From Phyllobacterium zundukense (GTDB taxonomy: Bacteria > Pseudomonadota > Alphaproteobacteria > Rhizobiales > Rhizobiaceae), in contig NZ_CP104973.1 in assembly GCF_025452195.1 (NCBI RefSeq), forward strand, positions 558,001 to 622,000: a stretch of DNA of 64,000 nucleotides, in the 5' to 3' direction. Below, in pieces: positions 10,212-19,030 of this stretch (position 1 is the stretch's first letter; each line of letters opens with the position of its first letter). Below the pieces are notes generated by a model that was not told where the DNA came from, did no database searches, and saw only the letters and a program-made list of their open reading frames with translations. A program made the position numbers and the translations under genes.

Positions 10212-11066
10212 TCAATCCCGCAGCAACTCGTTGATCGAGGTCTTGGAACGCGTCTTTTCATCGACGCGCTTGACGATTACAGCACAGTAAAGACTTGGAC
10301 CTGGTTCGCCGTTTGGAAGGTTCTTGCCGGGCATTGAACCTGCCACGACCACCGAATACGGCGGGACTTCGCCATAGAAAATCTCACCAGTAGCGCGATC
10401 AACGATCTTGGTCGATTTACCGATAAATACGCCCATACCAAGCACGGAGCCTTCGCGAACGATACAGCCCTCGACCACCTCGGAACGTGCTCCGATGAAG
10501 CAGTTGTCTTCAATGATCGTAGGTCCGGCCTGCATGGGTTCGAGAACACCGCCAATGCCGACACCGCCTGAAAGATGAACATGCTTGCCGATCTGGGCAC
10601 ACGAACCAACCCCCGCCCATGTGTCGACCATGGTCCCTTCGTCGACGTAAGCGCCAAGGTTGACAAAAGATGGCATCAGGATCACGCCGGGGGCAATATA
10701 GGCAGAGCGGCGGACAATCGACCCGGGAACGGTGCGAATACCTGATTTGGCAAATTCAGTCGCACCCCAGCCGTCAAACTTCGATGGCACCTTGTCCCAC
10801 CAGGTTGCACCGCCAGGGCCACCCTCGATAATGCCCATCGGGTTAAGCCGGAAGGAAAGCAGGACCGCCCTTTTCAGCCATTGATTGACTTTCCAGTCGC
10901 CGTTCGACTGCTTCTCCGCAACGCGAACTTCTCCGCTATCGAGCAGCAAAAGAGAGGCCTCGACTGCTTCCCGTATTTCGCCACGCGTTTCGGTGCTGAT
11001 TGCATCGCGTTCTTCGAAGGCCTTGTCGATCGTCGTCTCGAGACTGGCCAGATCGGGCTTGGACAT
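10212..11066 (-). CDS. dapD: Tetrahydrodipicolinate N-succinyltransferase
   Basis: DapD adds succinate from succinyl-CoA to tetrahydrodipicolinate in the succinylase branch of lysine biosynthesis. The 284-residue product has an N-terminal helical region and a left-handed beta-helix of hexapeptide repeats (about residues 110-250, such as [18 protein letters not shown] and [15 protein letters not shown]). The segment [23 protein letters not shown], split here by reading, is typical of DapD. The ATG at 11066 follows GGAG at about nine bases. Confidence 0.96.
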   Translation of the reverse strand: MSKPDLASLETTIDKAFEERDAISTETRGEIREAVEASLLLLDSGEVRVAEKQSNGDWKVNQWLKRAVLLSFRLNPMGIIEGGPGGATWWDKVPSKFDGWGATEFAKSGIRTVPGSIVRRSAYIAPGVILMPSFVNLGAYVDEGTMVDTWAGVGSCAQIGKHVHLSGGVGIGGVLEPMQAGPTIIEDNCFIGARSEVVEGCIVREGSVLGMGVFIGKSTKIVDRATGEIFYGEVPPYSVVVAGSMPGKNLPNGEPGPSLYCAVIVKRVDEKTRSKTSINELLRD

Positions 11067-11222
11067 TTCAGATCACTCCATTAAACGGGCGGGTTATGGC
11101 TAATGACAAGGGCTACTATGTTAAGTCTGCGAGAGCGTCAATTCGCTGCGCCACATTGTTGGATGAGGAATCGATTTTTATGTCTCTAAGCGCCATAAGT
11201 GTCCGCAGAAGGAGAAAACCAA

Positions 11223-12065
11223 TTGAACACTGATGAAAAACACAGCTGGACGCCGTTCTCGCATTCTTCCGAAGCTGTACGCCGCGTAGAGAGCGCACCG
11301 GAAACGCCGCAAACCCAATCACCTACCTATCGGCTGGCCTTTGCCGACCCAGATTTCATGACGAAGAGTGAACTTCGTGCAGTGCGTCTACAACTCGAGC
11401 TCCTTAAACCGGAGATGGCACTCGCGGAACGCGGCATTCGATCAACTGTCGTGCTTTTCGGCGGGGCGCGTATTCCGGAACCCGGCGGTGCTGCCTGGGC
11501 TGCAAAAAACGAAACCCAGAAGAAGAACCTCGAAGCCAATTCTCACTACTACGCCGAGGCACGCAAGTTCGCGCAGCTTTGCTCGACCTATTCTTCAACG
11601 ACCTATAATCGCGAATTCGTTGTCGTCACCGGAGGCGGTCCCGGCGTGATGGAGGCCGGTAATCGCGGCGCCGCTGACGTCGGTGCGCCAACGATCGGCC
11701 TTAATATCGTGCTACCGCACGAACAGGCACCTAACGCCTACGTGACGCCGGAGCTTTGCTTCAACTTCCACTATTTTGCCATTCGCAAGATGCATTTCCT
11801 CATGCGGGCCAAAGCCATGGCGATCTTTCCTGGTGGCTTCGGGACGATGGATGAGACTTTCGAAGCCCTCACCCTCATTCAGACCGGACGTATGGAGCGC
11901 ATTCCCTTTCTGCTGTTTGGCAAGCCATTTTGGGAAAAGGCAATCAACTTCGATTTCCTGGCGGAGCAGGGCGTCATTTCACCGTCCGACAGAGAGCTGA
12001 TTACATTCGTCGATACTGCCGAAGAGGCTTGGGACGTGATCAAAACCTTCTATGAACTGACCTAG
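11223..12065 (+). CDS. LOG family protein (TIGR00730-like Rossmann fold)
   Basis: About 280 residues. Motifs GGARIPEPGG, GGGPGVMEAGNRGA and PGGFGTMDETFEALTLIQTGR are those of the LOG / lysine-decarboxylase-like family; the PGGxGTxxE signature is seen in enzymes that cut AMP or related nucleotide monophosphates to a base and ribose phosphate. Whether this one makes cytokinin-like products is not shown. AAGGAG lies eight bases before a TTG at 11223, which I take as the start; a GTG at 11199 would add eight residues without a ribosome site. It converges on the HAD gene with six bases between. Confidence 0.86.
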   Translation: MNTDEKHSWTPFSHSSEAVRRVESAPETPQTQSPTYRLAFADPDFMTKSELRAVRLQLELLKPEMALAERGIRSTVVLFGGARIPEPGGAAWAAKNETQKKNLEANSHYYAEARKFAQLCSTYSSTTYNREFVVVTGGGPGVMEAGNRGAADVGAPTIGLNIVLPHEQAPNAYVTPELCFNFHYFAIRKMHFLMRAKAMAIFPGGFGTMDETFEALTLIQTGRMERIPFLLFGKPFWEKAINFDFLAEQGVISPSDRELITFVDTAEEAWDVIKTFYELT

Positions 12066-12071
12066 AGCCCT

Positions 12072-12797
12072 CTACGCAGGTACATTCAGCGCCGTCTGAC
12101 CTGGCAGGATGGCGCTGAGGAACGAGGCAAGGTTGTCCGTAACATAGTCGACGTGATCGGTATGACCTGGATCGCGTTCCCAGATTTCCGAGAATGTCGG
12201 TTCGAAATTGTTGGGAACGATCAGGACCGTCGTCATTCCCAGAGCTTTCGGCACGATAAGGTTGCGCGCCAGATCCTCGAACATCACGCTGCTTGCCGCG
12301 TCGATCTTGTGCAGCGCCAAAAAGCGGTCATAAGTCTCTTGAGCAGGCTTCGGCAGCAATTCCGCCGCGACAATGTCGAAAATGTCATCAAACTCGTCGA
12401 GAACACCAAGCTGACGCGCGGCGCGCTCGGCGTGCCCACGATTACCGTTGGTGAAAATGAACTTGCGGCCGGGCAGTTGCCGGATGGCGGTGGCCAATGA
12501 GGGGTCCGGCACCAGCCAAGAATAATCGATATCATGGACTTTCCGTAAAAAGTCATCCGGATCGATCTCGTAGCGGTCCATCAATCCTTTGAGAGTCGTG
12601 CCATAATCCTTATAGAACTGCTTCTGCATCTGCCGCGCATCGGTGCGGGACAGCTTCAGAAGATCAGCAACATAGTCCGTCATTTTCACATCGATCTGCG
12701 AAAACAGATTTGAATGATGCGGATAGAGGGTATTGTCGAGATCGAAAACCCAATCGGTCACATGGGCAAAGTTCAAGGATTCTGGTTGATTTGTCAT
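12072..12797 (-). CDS. Pyrimidine 5'-nucleotidase (HAD superfamily)
   Basis: The 241-residue HAD-type phosphatase has motif I VFDLDNTLYPHHSNLF (nucleophile Asp near residue 17), motif II FTNGNRGHAERA, a Lys region near LPKPAQETYDRF and motif III ASSVMFEDLARNL with the acidic pair. This matches the pyrimidine 5'-nucleotidase group (TIGR01993-like), which dephosphorylates UMP/CMP-type or damaged pyrimidine nucleotides. In rhizobia it commonly lies between argB and dapD, consistent with its place here. Confidence 0.88.
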   Translation of the reverse strand: MTNQPESLNFAHVTDWVFDLDNTLYPHHSNLFSQIDVKMTDYVADLLKLSRTDARQMQKQFYKDYGTTLKGLMDRYEIDPDDFLRKVHDIDYSWLVPDPSLATAIRQLPGRKFIFTNGNRGHAERAARQLGVLDEFDDIFDIVAAELLPKPAQETYDRFLALHKIDAASSVMFEDLARNLIVPKALGMTTVLIVPNNFEPTFSEIWERDPGHTDHVDYVTDNLASFLSAILPGQTALNVPA

Positions 12798-12966
12798 ACG
12801 CGATCAAGGTTCCGCCGTTTCAGGGAGGCAAAAGCAAATTCAGAAAATTCTGTTTCGCTCCCGAATCAATAGACGAAAAGAGTCTGAACTACGACCGTTT
12901 TTAAATTTTTCGCTAACGACCGCTTCACCTGTTTTTCGTACTGATTAAAGCTGTCTCCGAGGTCCG

Positions 12967-13722
12967 ATGTCCAGAATTCTCCTCAAATGTGCAATGGTTA
13001 TGGTCGTTTCCGTTATGTGCTCCCTGCTCATTACCGGGGTCATCATGACGGCCAATGATATGCATGACGCACGGGGATATATGATCGCGACCATTTGCCC
13101 CTTGGTGATTTCTCCTGCCATTTCCTTCATCGTTTTTCGTCAGTCGGAAAAACTGCGGCTGACCCTCGAAACACTCAATCACGTCATGCAGGAGCTTGAG
13201 ATCACCAATGCGAAACTATTCGAGAAGTCATCACGCGATAGCATGACGGGCCTCCTCAATCGCGAAGCGTTTTTCAACCATATCGAGGATGTCCGTACCC
13301 AAAGGGCAAGTTCTCTTTTGATCATAGACGCTGATCATTTCAAAAAAATCAATGATGTTCATGGCCATTATAATGGCGATGGCGCTTTGATGGCGATCGC
13401 ACAGAGTATCGCTGGCTGCCTCGGTAAAGAGGACAGTATTGGACGCATCGGAGGCGAGGAATTCGCTGTCTTTCTGGCAATGGATGATGAGGAAAACGTC
13501 AAATCCATCGCCGAAACCATTCGGGCGGCGGTGAACCGCATTGAGTTCCACACTCCGGAAAACGAACGCGTCGCGCTGAGTGTCAGTATCGGGGGTATTG
13601 TTGGACTGGCAAATGGAGCAATCGCCGATCATTTTCAGATCGCCGATCGCAGGTTGTACGAGGCCAAGCGTAACGGCCGCAATTGCGTGATCATCGAGTC
13701 CAATATGAAGAATGCGGCCTGA
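12967..13722 (+). CDS. Membrane-anchored GGDEF diguanylate cyclase
   Basis: The 251-residue protein has two N-terminal membrane segments (about residues 5-27 and 40-58), a short coiled coil and a GGDEF domain starting at SSRDSMTGLLNREAF. The active-site motif is GGEEF (near residue 162) preceded by DADHFKKINDVHGH, so it should make cyclic di-GMP from two GTP. At the place of the usual inhibitory RxxD site I read GKED, so product inhibition by that route is doubtful. No sensory domain is visible. GAGG lies four bases before the ATG. Its 5' end faces the HAD gene. Confidence 0.9.
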   Translation: MSRILLKCAMVMVVSVMCSLLITGVIMTANDMHDARGYMIATICPLVISPAISFIVFRQSEKLRLTLETLNHVMQELEITNAKLFEKSSRDSMTGLLNREAFFNHIEDVRTQRASSLLIIDADHFKKINDVHGHYNGDGALMAIAQSIAGCLGKEDSIGRIGGEEFAVFLAMDDEENVKSIAETIRAAVNRIEFHTPENERVALSVSIGGIVGLANGAIADHFQIADRRLYEAKRNGRNCVIIESNMKNAA

Positions 13723-13756
13723 GACGACCGTCTATAGCGGCTCGTTTCTGGCTATC

Positions 13757-14590
13757 TCAGACCATTGCCGGATCCAATGGATCAACATCTTTCCAGCGCG
13801 CAACCAGTTTCGCCATGTCGGCTTTCTCAAACGCATCTCTCAACGCGGCAAAGGATGGCAACACGAAATATGCCCGTTGGAACTTGTCGATTTCATATGC
13901 CGTACGCATCACCGTTTCCAGATCGAACGGCACGTGATGGGCATCGGGACTCGTCACAGCGAATTGCAGTTCACTGAACGACGACATAAGACCGGCACCA
14001 AACGCTTTGAGTGACGCGCCCCCCTCGCGCATAAGGCCAAACTCGGCAGTGTACCAGTATAGCCGGCCTGCCAGCTGTTCCCCGCCCATGCGTGATGCTG
14101 CTCCCCCCTTCTCGCCATAAAGCTGCATGAAATCCGCAAATACTGGTTGGCTGAGAATAGGAACGTGACCGAAGAAATCATGAAACATGTCCGGCTCAAC
14201 GATATAGTCGAGCTCTTTCTTGCTGCGCAGCCAGTTCGTCACCGGAAAGCGCCGGTTGGCAAGATGGTCGAAAAACGGCTCATTCGGGATAAGACCCGGC
14301 ACGGCAACGATTTCCCAACCGGTCAATTTCTGAAGCCGCTCGCTCACCTCGTGAAAATCCGGTATCCGGTCGAGAAGTCCCAGGGCATCCACGCCGTCAA
14401 GATAGCTGTGGTGCGCTAATTTCTCAGTCAATTTTGTCTGGCGATCGCAAAGGGTGCGCCAGACCTCTTGGTCTTCATCGGAATAGTCATATTTCTGTTC
14501 AACGGTGAAGTCCGCTTGGCAGACCGCGTAGTTGCCGCGAAGTCCCTGTTCGGCACACTCCCGGGCATAAGCCTCAACGCTTATAGTCAT
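13757..14590 (-). CDS. phhA: Phenylalanine 4-monooxygenase
   Basis: A pterin- and iron-dependent hydroxylase that turns phenylalanine into tyrosine. The 277-residue protein matches the short bacterial form without a regulatory domain. Iron ligands are visible as the two His in HDFFGHVP (near residue 135) and the Glu in YWYTAEFGLM (near residue 180); VPGLIPNEPFFDHLANRRFP is also typical. The ATG at 14590 has a strong purine-rich site, GAGGGGGAAACG, upstream. It is divergent from an Lrp/AsnC gene, a pairing that suggests local control by that regulator. Confidence 0.95.
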   Translation of the reverse strand: MTISVEAYARECAEQGLRGNYAVCQADFTVEQKYDYSDEDQEVWRTLCDRQTKLTEKLAHHSYLDGVDALGLLDRIPDFHEVSERLQKLTGWEIVAVPGLIPNEPFFDHLANRRFPVTNWLRSKKELDYIVEPDMFHDFFGHVPILSQPVFADFMQLYGEKGGAASRMGGEQLAGRLYWYTAEFGLMREGGASLKAFGAGLMSSFSELQFAVTSPDAHHVPFDLETVMRTAYEIDKFQRAYFVLPSFAALRDAFEKADMAKLVARWKDVDPLDPAMV

Positions 14591-14658
14591 CGTTTCCCCC
14601 TCGATTGGTTTCCAGGAGGATACGATGGGAAAATGAGAGGATTTGACTTAATCAGCTG

Positions 14659-14677
14659 CTCTTAGCATTATTATGAG
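14659..14677. promoter_or_regulatory. Candidate Lrp/AsnC-type dyad between phhA and its regulator
   Basis: An imperfect 19-base dyad of the form CTCnTAnnAnTnnTAnGAG lies in the 117-base divergent promoter region, 31 bases before the regulator's GTG. Lrp-family proteins often bind A/T-rich dyads of this length. It is a single site with several mismatches, so the call is weak. Confidence 0.25.
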
Positions 14678-14707
14678 TGAATTAGCGAAGGATAAGGAAA
14701 AATTCGA

Positions 14708-15190
14708 GTGACTTCAACTCAATTCAGCGATTTCGAAATCAAGATGCTGCAAATTCTCCAAAGCAATGGGCGCGTTGCGATAACTGACCTCGCCCAATTG
14801 ATCGGCCTGTCCGCCACACCCTGCGCCCGACGGTTCGAGCAGCTGCAGGAGAGCGGGGTTATCAAAGGCTTCACAGCCTCCATCGACCGACGATCGATCG
14901 GACTGATGGTCGAAGTTTTCATACAGGTGCGTCTCAACACCCATAGCGACGATTCTCCCGAGCGCTTTATCGCAGAAATTGAGCGCATGGACGAGGTTTC
15001 GTCTTGCTGGACCATGACCGGCGAACATGATTTTCTCCTGCACGTCATGGTGCCCACCGTGGACGATCTCAATGCTTTCGTCATGCACAGGCTGATGCGA
15101 TTGAAGGGCGTGCGAGATGTGCATACCCAACTGGTGCTGCAGAATATCAAAGGGCCCGGGAAAATCCCGCTTGATCATCTCAAAAAATGA
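14708..15190 (+). CDS. Lrp/AsnC family transcriptional regulator
   Basis: The 160-residue product has an N-terminal winged helix-turn-helix (DFEIKMLQILQSNGRVAITDLAQLIGLSATPCARR, described here as residues 7-41) and the C-terminal ligand-binding AsnC/RAM domain with the FLLHVMVPTVDDL segment. Such proteins sense amino acids. Divergence from phhA suggests it senses phenylalanine or tyrosine and controls phhA, as in other proteobacteria; that is inference. It starts with GTG, with AAGGA about nine bases upstream, and its stop codon abuts that of argB on the other strand. Confidence 0.92.
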   Translation: MTSTQFSDFEIKMLQILQSNGRVAITDLAQLIGLSATPCARRFEQLQESGVIKGFTASIDRRSIGLMVEVFIQVRLNTHSDDSPERFIAEIERMDEVSSCWTMTGEHDFLLHVMVPTVDDLNAFVMHRLMRLKGVRDVHTQLVLQNIKGPGKIPLDHLKK

Positions 15191-16093
15191 TCAGGGAACG
15201 AGTAGCGTTCCTGCACCGCGTTCTGTGAAAAGTTCGAGCAGAACCGAATGAGGAGTCTTGCCATTAAGGATGACCACACCCTCGACACCGCGATTGATCG
15301 CATCGATACAGGTTTCAACCTTCGGGATCATCCCACCGGATATCGTGCCATCCTTGATCAGAGAGCGTGCCTGCGCGACGGAAAGTTCCTTGATAAGTTG
15401 CTTGTCCTTGTCGAGAACACCTGGTACGTCCGTAAGAAATAAAAGGCGAGAGGCGGCAAGCGCGCCGGCGATCGCGCCAGCGAACGTATCTGCATTGATA
15501 TTGTACGTGTGGCCATCACGCCCGGGCGCAACAGGCGCAATGACGGGTATCATCTCGGAACGAGCGAGAAGATCGAGCAGAGTGCGGTCGACTTCTACCG
15601 GCTCGCCGACAAATCCGAGGTCGACGATCTTCTCGATGTTGGAATCGGGATCGATGATGGTCTTCTTCGCCTTTTCGGCAAAGACCATATTGCCATCCTT
15701 CCCGCACAGGCCGATTGCCCATTCGCCCTCGGCATTGATCAAAGCGACGATTTCCTTGTTGATCGAGCCTGCGAGCACCATCTCGACAATTTCGAGCGTC
15801 TTCGCGTCGGTTACGCGCAGTCCGCCTTCAAACTTGGACTCGATGCCCATGCGTGCCAGCATGGACGCGATCTGCGGTCCGCCGCCGTGGACAACGATGG
15901 GATTTATGCCGGACTGCTTGAGCAGCGCTATATCGCGAGCGAATGCCTTACCGAGAGCCGCGTCACCCATGGCATGGCCACCATATTTTACGACGACAGT
16001 CTTGTTTTCATACCGCTGCATATAGGGCAGAGCAGCAGAAAGCAGACTTGCCTGAATTTCAGCAGTGTGGTCGGCGTCGGATGTGGAGGACAT
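15191..16093 (-). CDS. argB: Acetylglutamate kinase
   Basis: Phosphorylates N-acetylglutamate, the second and usually arginine-controlled step of arginine synthesis. The 300-residue product shows [11 protein letters not shown] (ATP phosphate-binding Lys and Gly loop, about residue 33), VHGGGPQI (substrate loop, about residue 70) and [14 protein letters not shown] near the C-terminus. An N-terminal helix before VVKYGG suggests the hexameric, arginine-sensitive type, though this is inference. ATG 16093 has GGAG seven bases upstream; TTG 16099 is the longer alternative. Confidence 0.96.
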   Translation of the reverse strand: MSSTSDADHTAEIQASLLSAALPYMQRYENKTVVVKYGGHAMGDAALGKAFARDIALLKQSGINPIVVHGGGPQIASMLARMGIESKFEGGLRVTDAKTLEIVEMVLAGSINKEIVALINAEGEWAIGLCGKDGNMVFAEKAKKTIIDPDSNIEKIVDLGFVGEPVEVDRTLLDLLARSEMIPVIAPVAPGRDGHTYNINADTFAGAIAGALAASRLLFLTDVPGVLDKDKQLIKELSVAQARSLIKDGTISGGMIPKVETCIDAINRGVEGVVILNGKTPHSVLLELFTERGAGTLLVP

Positions 16094-16254
16094 GCGCAAG
16101 CTCCAGCTTGGGAAGGACGGGGGTTCTTAACGCTAAAGACGGTTTCGGGCAAACATGATTTAGGCTATTGGCAGACGTTTTTTTCATCTGCCATTGACAG
16201 CGCAACCCCTCGGCAGATTTAAATTGAGCGATAAGAGTTGGAAACGCCATTTGT

Positions 16255-16794
16255 ATGACGCCTGAAGGCATATCGGAGCTGATCTCGCGAGTTTCGCTAC
16301 GGGACCGCGCGGCTTTTGATGTGCTGTATGCCGCCACAAGCGCGAAACTTTTTGGTGTATGCCTGCGTGTCTTGGGTAATCGAACGGAAGCAGAAGACGC
16401 GCTACAGGACATCTACGTCAAGATTTGGAACAAAGCGGGGCGATTCGCGGTCGCTGACACGAGTCCTATTTCATGGCTGGTGGCGATCGCCCGCAATCAC
16501 TCCATTGACGTATTACGGTCCCGCAAGCCTGCAGCAGTCGAATTGGATCAGGCTGCAGACGTTTTTGAGTCGTCACCCAATCCCGAACAGGCCGCTGTCG
16601 CCAGTGGGGAAGCGCAACGGATCTATGATTGCCTCGGCCAGCTGGAGGCAGACAGAGCAGCGGCCGTCCGTGGCGCCTACCTGAATGGCGACAGTTACGA
16701 GGTACTGGCCAGCCGCTATAATGTGCCGTTGAATACAATGAGAACCTGGCTGCGCCGCAGCCTGATAAAACTGAAGGAATGCCTGGAGGGATGA
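16255..16794 (+). CDS. ECF RNA polymerase sigma factor (SigK-like)
   Basis: The 179-residue protein has sigma region 2 (about residues 20-90: FDVLYAATSAKLFGVCLRVLGNRTEAEDALQDIYVKIWNKAG, here described in pieces; LVAIARNHSIDVLRSR) and region 4 (about residues 120-175: RGAYLNGDSYEVLASRYNVPLNTMRTWLRRSLIKL). It directs RNA polymerase to a stress regulon held off by the next gene. The stop codon overlaps the anti-sigma start (ATGA), so the two are translationally coupled. Confidence 0.93.
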   Translation: MTPEGISELISRVSLRDRAAFDVLYAATSAKLFGVCLRVLGNRTEAEDALQDIYVKIWNKAGRFAVADTSPISWLVAIARNHSIDVLRSRKPAAVELDQAADVFESSPNPEQAAVASGEAQRIYDCLGQLEADRAAAVRGAYLNGDSYEVLASRYNVPLNTMRTWLRRSLIKLKECLEG

Positions 16795-17501
16795 GCCCGA
16801 CTGAACCCGATGACAAGATGATACCGGAGGGCGATGATTTCATCGCCGCCGAATATGTGTTGGGTGTGCTCCCCGAGCAGGAACGTCGGGAAGTTGCGCG
16901 GCGTATCGAAACGGACAAGCCGTTTGCGGAACTGGTTGCACGCTGGCAAAAGCAATTAGATCCTCTCAACGATGAGTATGACGCGGCGCAAGCTCCGCAA
17001 CAGCTGAAGAGTCGGATCGACCAACGCTTGTTCGCAATCGAAGTGGCCGCTAGTTCGTCATTCTGGAACAATATTGCCTTTTGGCGCGGACTGGCCTTCG
17101 CCGCACTTGCTTTTGCTGTCATCGGGATTGGTCGTGATTTGATCGAGCGACCTGCCCGGACAAGCGAGCAACTGGTCGCATCGATGGAAACACAAGGCAG
17201 CCCCGTCCACACGCTGGCGGTTTTCGACGACCGGACCAAGAAACTGAAAGTAACTGTCGTCAGCGGCGACATGCCAAAAGACCGCTCGCTTGAACTTTGG
17301 CTGATTGCCGGCAATGAAGCGCCGGTATCGCTCGGCCTGATGGTTTCGCCGCAAGTGACAGAGTTCAACCTGCCGTCGTCATTACTCGCCAAATTGCGCG
17401 ACGGCACGACACTGGCGCTGACTGTAGAGCCCGTTGGAGGTGCACCAGGCGGCGCGCCTACCGGCCCCATTGTCGCTGCGGGCATCGTGCGGAAAATCTA
17501 G
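16791..17501 (+). CDS. Anti-sigma factor, RskA-like, membrane-anchored
   Basis: The 236-residue protein has an N-terminal sigma-binding part (FIAAEYVLGVLPEQERREVARRI, about residues 14-36), one membrane segment (about residues 97-115) and a C-terminal periplasmic RskA-type domain with ELWLIAGNEAPVSLGLM. It should hold the sigma factor at the membrane until released. I favour the ATG at 16791 because of the ATGA overlap; an ATG at 16779 would add four residues. No Zn-binding HxxxCxxC motif is visible. Confidence 0.88.
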   Translation: MSPTEPDDKMIPEGDDFIAAEYVLGVLPEQERREVARRIETDKPFAELVARWQKQLDPLNDEYDAAQAPQQLKSRIDQRLFAIEVAASSSFWNNIAFWRGLAFAALAFAVIGIGRDLIERPARTSEQLVASMETQGSPVHTLAVFDDRTKKLKVTVVSGDMPKDRSLELWLIAGNEAPVSLGLMVSPQVTEFNLPSSLLAKLRDGTTLALTVEPVGGAPGGAPTGPIVAAGIVRKI

Positions 17502-17524
17502 AACGTTAAATTTTGACGACGCCT

Positions 17525-17550
17525 GAAACTTAAGCCTCCAACGTCCCGTA
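17525..17550 (+). promoter_or_regulatory. Possible ECF-type promoter before the fasciclin gene
   Basis: GAAAC at 17525-17529 and CGTA at 17547-17550 are 17 bases apart, the general form of ECF promoters (AAC-containing -35 and CGT-containing -10), leaving a leader of about 40 bases before the ATG. A single match by eye in a 96-base gap is weak evidence. Confidence 0.3.
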
Positions 17551-17597
17551 TCTCCATCTGTCCTCACCCGAGGGGAACCAAACAATGGAGATCAAGT

Positions 17598-18149
17598 ATG
17601 TTGAAGAAATCACTGGGCCTGATCGCACTCTCGACCATGCTGGTTGCCGGAATTGCCTACGCCAAGAACCCGACAGTCGGCGGTGCGGCCATGTACGAGA
17701 ACAAGAACATCATTGAAAATGCCGTGAACTCCAAGGATCACACGACGCTCGTGGCTGCAGTCAAAGCGGCCGGCCTTGTCGAAACGCTTCAGGGTAAGGG
17801 GCCTTTTACGGTATTCGCCCCTACAAATGAGGCATTTGCCGCGCTTCCGAAAGGCACTGTCGATACGCTGCTCAAGCCCGAAAACAAGGAAAAGTTGGCG
17901 AAGATCCTGACCTGTCACGTCGTTGCTGCCAACGCTTCATCCAAGACCCTCATGAAGATGATCGATGATGACGAAGGCGCTCATCCGGTAAAGACGGTCG
18001 GTGGGTGCGTATGGACCGCCAAATACAAGGGCAAGACGCTTACTCTGACCGATGAAAACGGCACGGTGGCTACAGTCACCATCGCCAATGTCAAGCAATC
18101 GAACGGCGTCATCCATGTGATTGACAAGGTTCTTCTGCCAAAAATGTAG
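17598..18149 (+). CDS. Exported fasciclin (FAS1) domain protein
   Basis: The 183-residue product has a Sec signal peptide (MLKKSLGLIALSTMLVAGIAYA, cut near residue 22) and one FAS1 domain with the conserved GPFTVFAPTNEAFAALP and the terminal VIHVIDKVLLP segment. FAS1 proteins act in adhesion or cell-surface stress responses; the molecular role in bacteria is poorly known. Placed just after an ECF sigma and RskA-type gene, it is a likely target of that sigma factor. GGAG lies eight bases before the ATG. Confidence 0.9.
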   Translation: MLKKSLGLIALSTMLVAGIAYAKNPTVGGAAMYENKNIIENAVNSKDHTTLVAAVKAAGLVETLQGKGPFTVFAPTNEAFAALPKGTVDTLLKPENKEKLAKILTCHVVAANASSKTLMKMIDDDEGAHPVKTVGGCVWTAKYKGKTLTLTDENGTVATVTIANVKQSNGVIHVIDKVLLPKM

Positions 18150-18191
18150 TCAGAGACCCTGGTTCATTTGCGCAGAGTGCGCCAGGACTTT

Positions 18192-18228
18192 GCCCCGCTC
18201 GATCCGCCGGGTCGCGTGGGGCTTTTTT
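18192..18228 (+). terminator. Rho-independent terminator after the fasciclin gene
   Basis: A hairpin with GCCCC paired to GGGGC (plus inner pairs CGA/TCG with one mismatch) is followed directly by six T residues at 18223-18228. It ends the sigma/anti-sigma/fasciclin unit and touches the 3' end of the opposing engB gene. Confidence 0.7.
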
Positions 18229-18943
18229 ATTTACGTTGTTCTTCGAGAAGCTGGGCAATTGCCGCCCGGAGTTCATCCAGCCCGGCGCCTTTTTCAGACG
18301 ATGTCGCCAGGATTTCCGGATAGGCTGCGGCGCGCTTTCTGATAGCCTGCGCTGTCTCTTCGATCAAACGCGGTACTCCGGCGGGTTTGATCTTGTCGAT
18401 CTTGGTCAAGACGATCTGGTAGGATACAGCAGCCCGATCAAGCAGGTCCAACACCTCGGCGTCATTCTTCTTCACACCGTGGCGGGCATCAATCAGCAGG
18501 TAGACACGTTTGAGCGTCGTACGTCCGCGCAAGTAATCGAAGACCAGCCGTGTCCAGGCATCGACTTGTTCTTTGGGCGCTTCAGCGAAGCCATAGCCTG
18601 GCATATCGACGACGGCGAGTGGCGGAAGGTCGCCGCCTTCGCCTGAATGGCCATCCGGAACGAAATAGTTGAGTTCCTGCGTCCGTCCAGGCGTATTCGA
18701 CGTTCGCGCCAAACCCTTCTGGCCGATGATCGCATTGATCAGTGATGATTTGCCGACGTTGGAGCGTCCGGCGAACGCAATTTCGAGCGGGCCCTCCGGC
18801 GGCAGAAACTTCATCGCAGGAACACCGCGAATGAAAACCCAGCCCTGTGCAAAGAGCATTCTGCCCTTTTCGGCAAGTCTGTTGATGTTTTGCTGCGTTT
18901 CGCTCAATTTCTTCCATCCATTTGCCGCCGGCCATGATTGCAA
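18227..18943 (-). CDS. engB: Ribosome biogenesis GTP-binding protein EngB/YsxC
   Basis: A TrmE-Era-EngA-EngB family GTPase needed for large ribosomal subunit assembly. G1 is [14 protein letters not shown]2/G3 region [14 protein letters not shown] and [14 protein letters not shown]4 TKIDK, G5 SSEKG. The open frame begins with TTG at 18943 (238 residues). EngB of related bacteria is nearer 215-220 residues, and a TTG at 18907 with a nearby GGAAG may be the true start; no ATG precedes the conserved core in a convincing place. It lies downstream of yidC but a terminator stands between them. Confidence 0.93.
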   Translation of the reverse strand: MQSWPAANGWKKLSETQQNINRLAEKGRMLFAQGWVFIRGVPAMKFLPPEGPLEIAFAGRSNVGKSSLINAIIGQKGLARTSNTPGRTQELNYFVPDGHSGEGGDLPPLAVVDMPGYGFAEAPKEQVDAWTRLVFDYLRGRTTLKRVYLLIDARHGVKKNDAEVLDLLDRAAVSYQIVLTKIDKIKPAGVPRLIEETAQAIRKRAAAYPEILATSSEKGAGLDELRAAIAQLLEEQRK

Positions 18944-18974
18944 TCAATGTTTATGGGAGGCTTGTCAACCGCGC

Positions 18975-19004
18975 AAAAGAAAAGCCCCCGATCAAGCCGG
19001 GGGC
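18975..19004 (-). terminator. Rho-independent terminator after yidC
   Basis: Read on the minus strand, a perfect 7-bp stem (GCCCCCG at 18984-18990 with CGGGGGC at 18998-19004) with a 7-base loop is followed by TTTTCTTTT. It should stop most transcripts of rpmH-rnpA-yidC before engB. Confidence 0.75.
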
Positions 19005-19030
19005 AATCTGCTTAGCTTAGTGATTCACTA

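Noticed and set aside
18944..19030. engB as the last gene of the rpmH-rnpA-yidC transcript
   Set aside because: A strong hairpin with a T-rich tail on the minus strand lies between yidC and engB, so separate transcription is more likely, though some read-through is possible.
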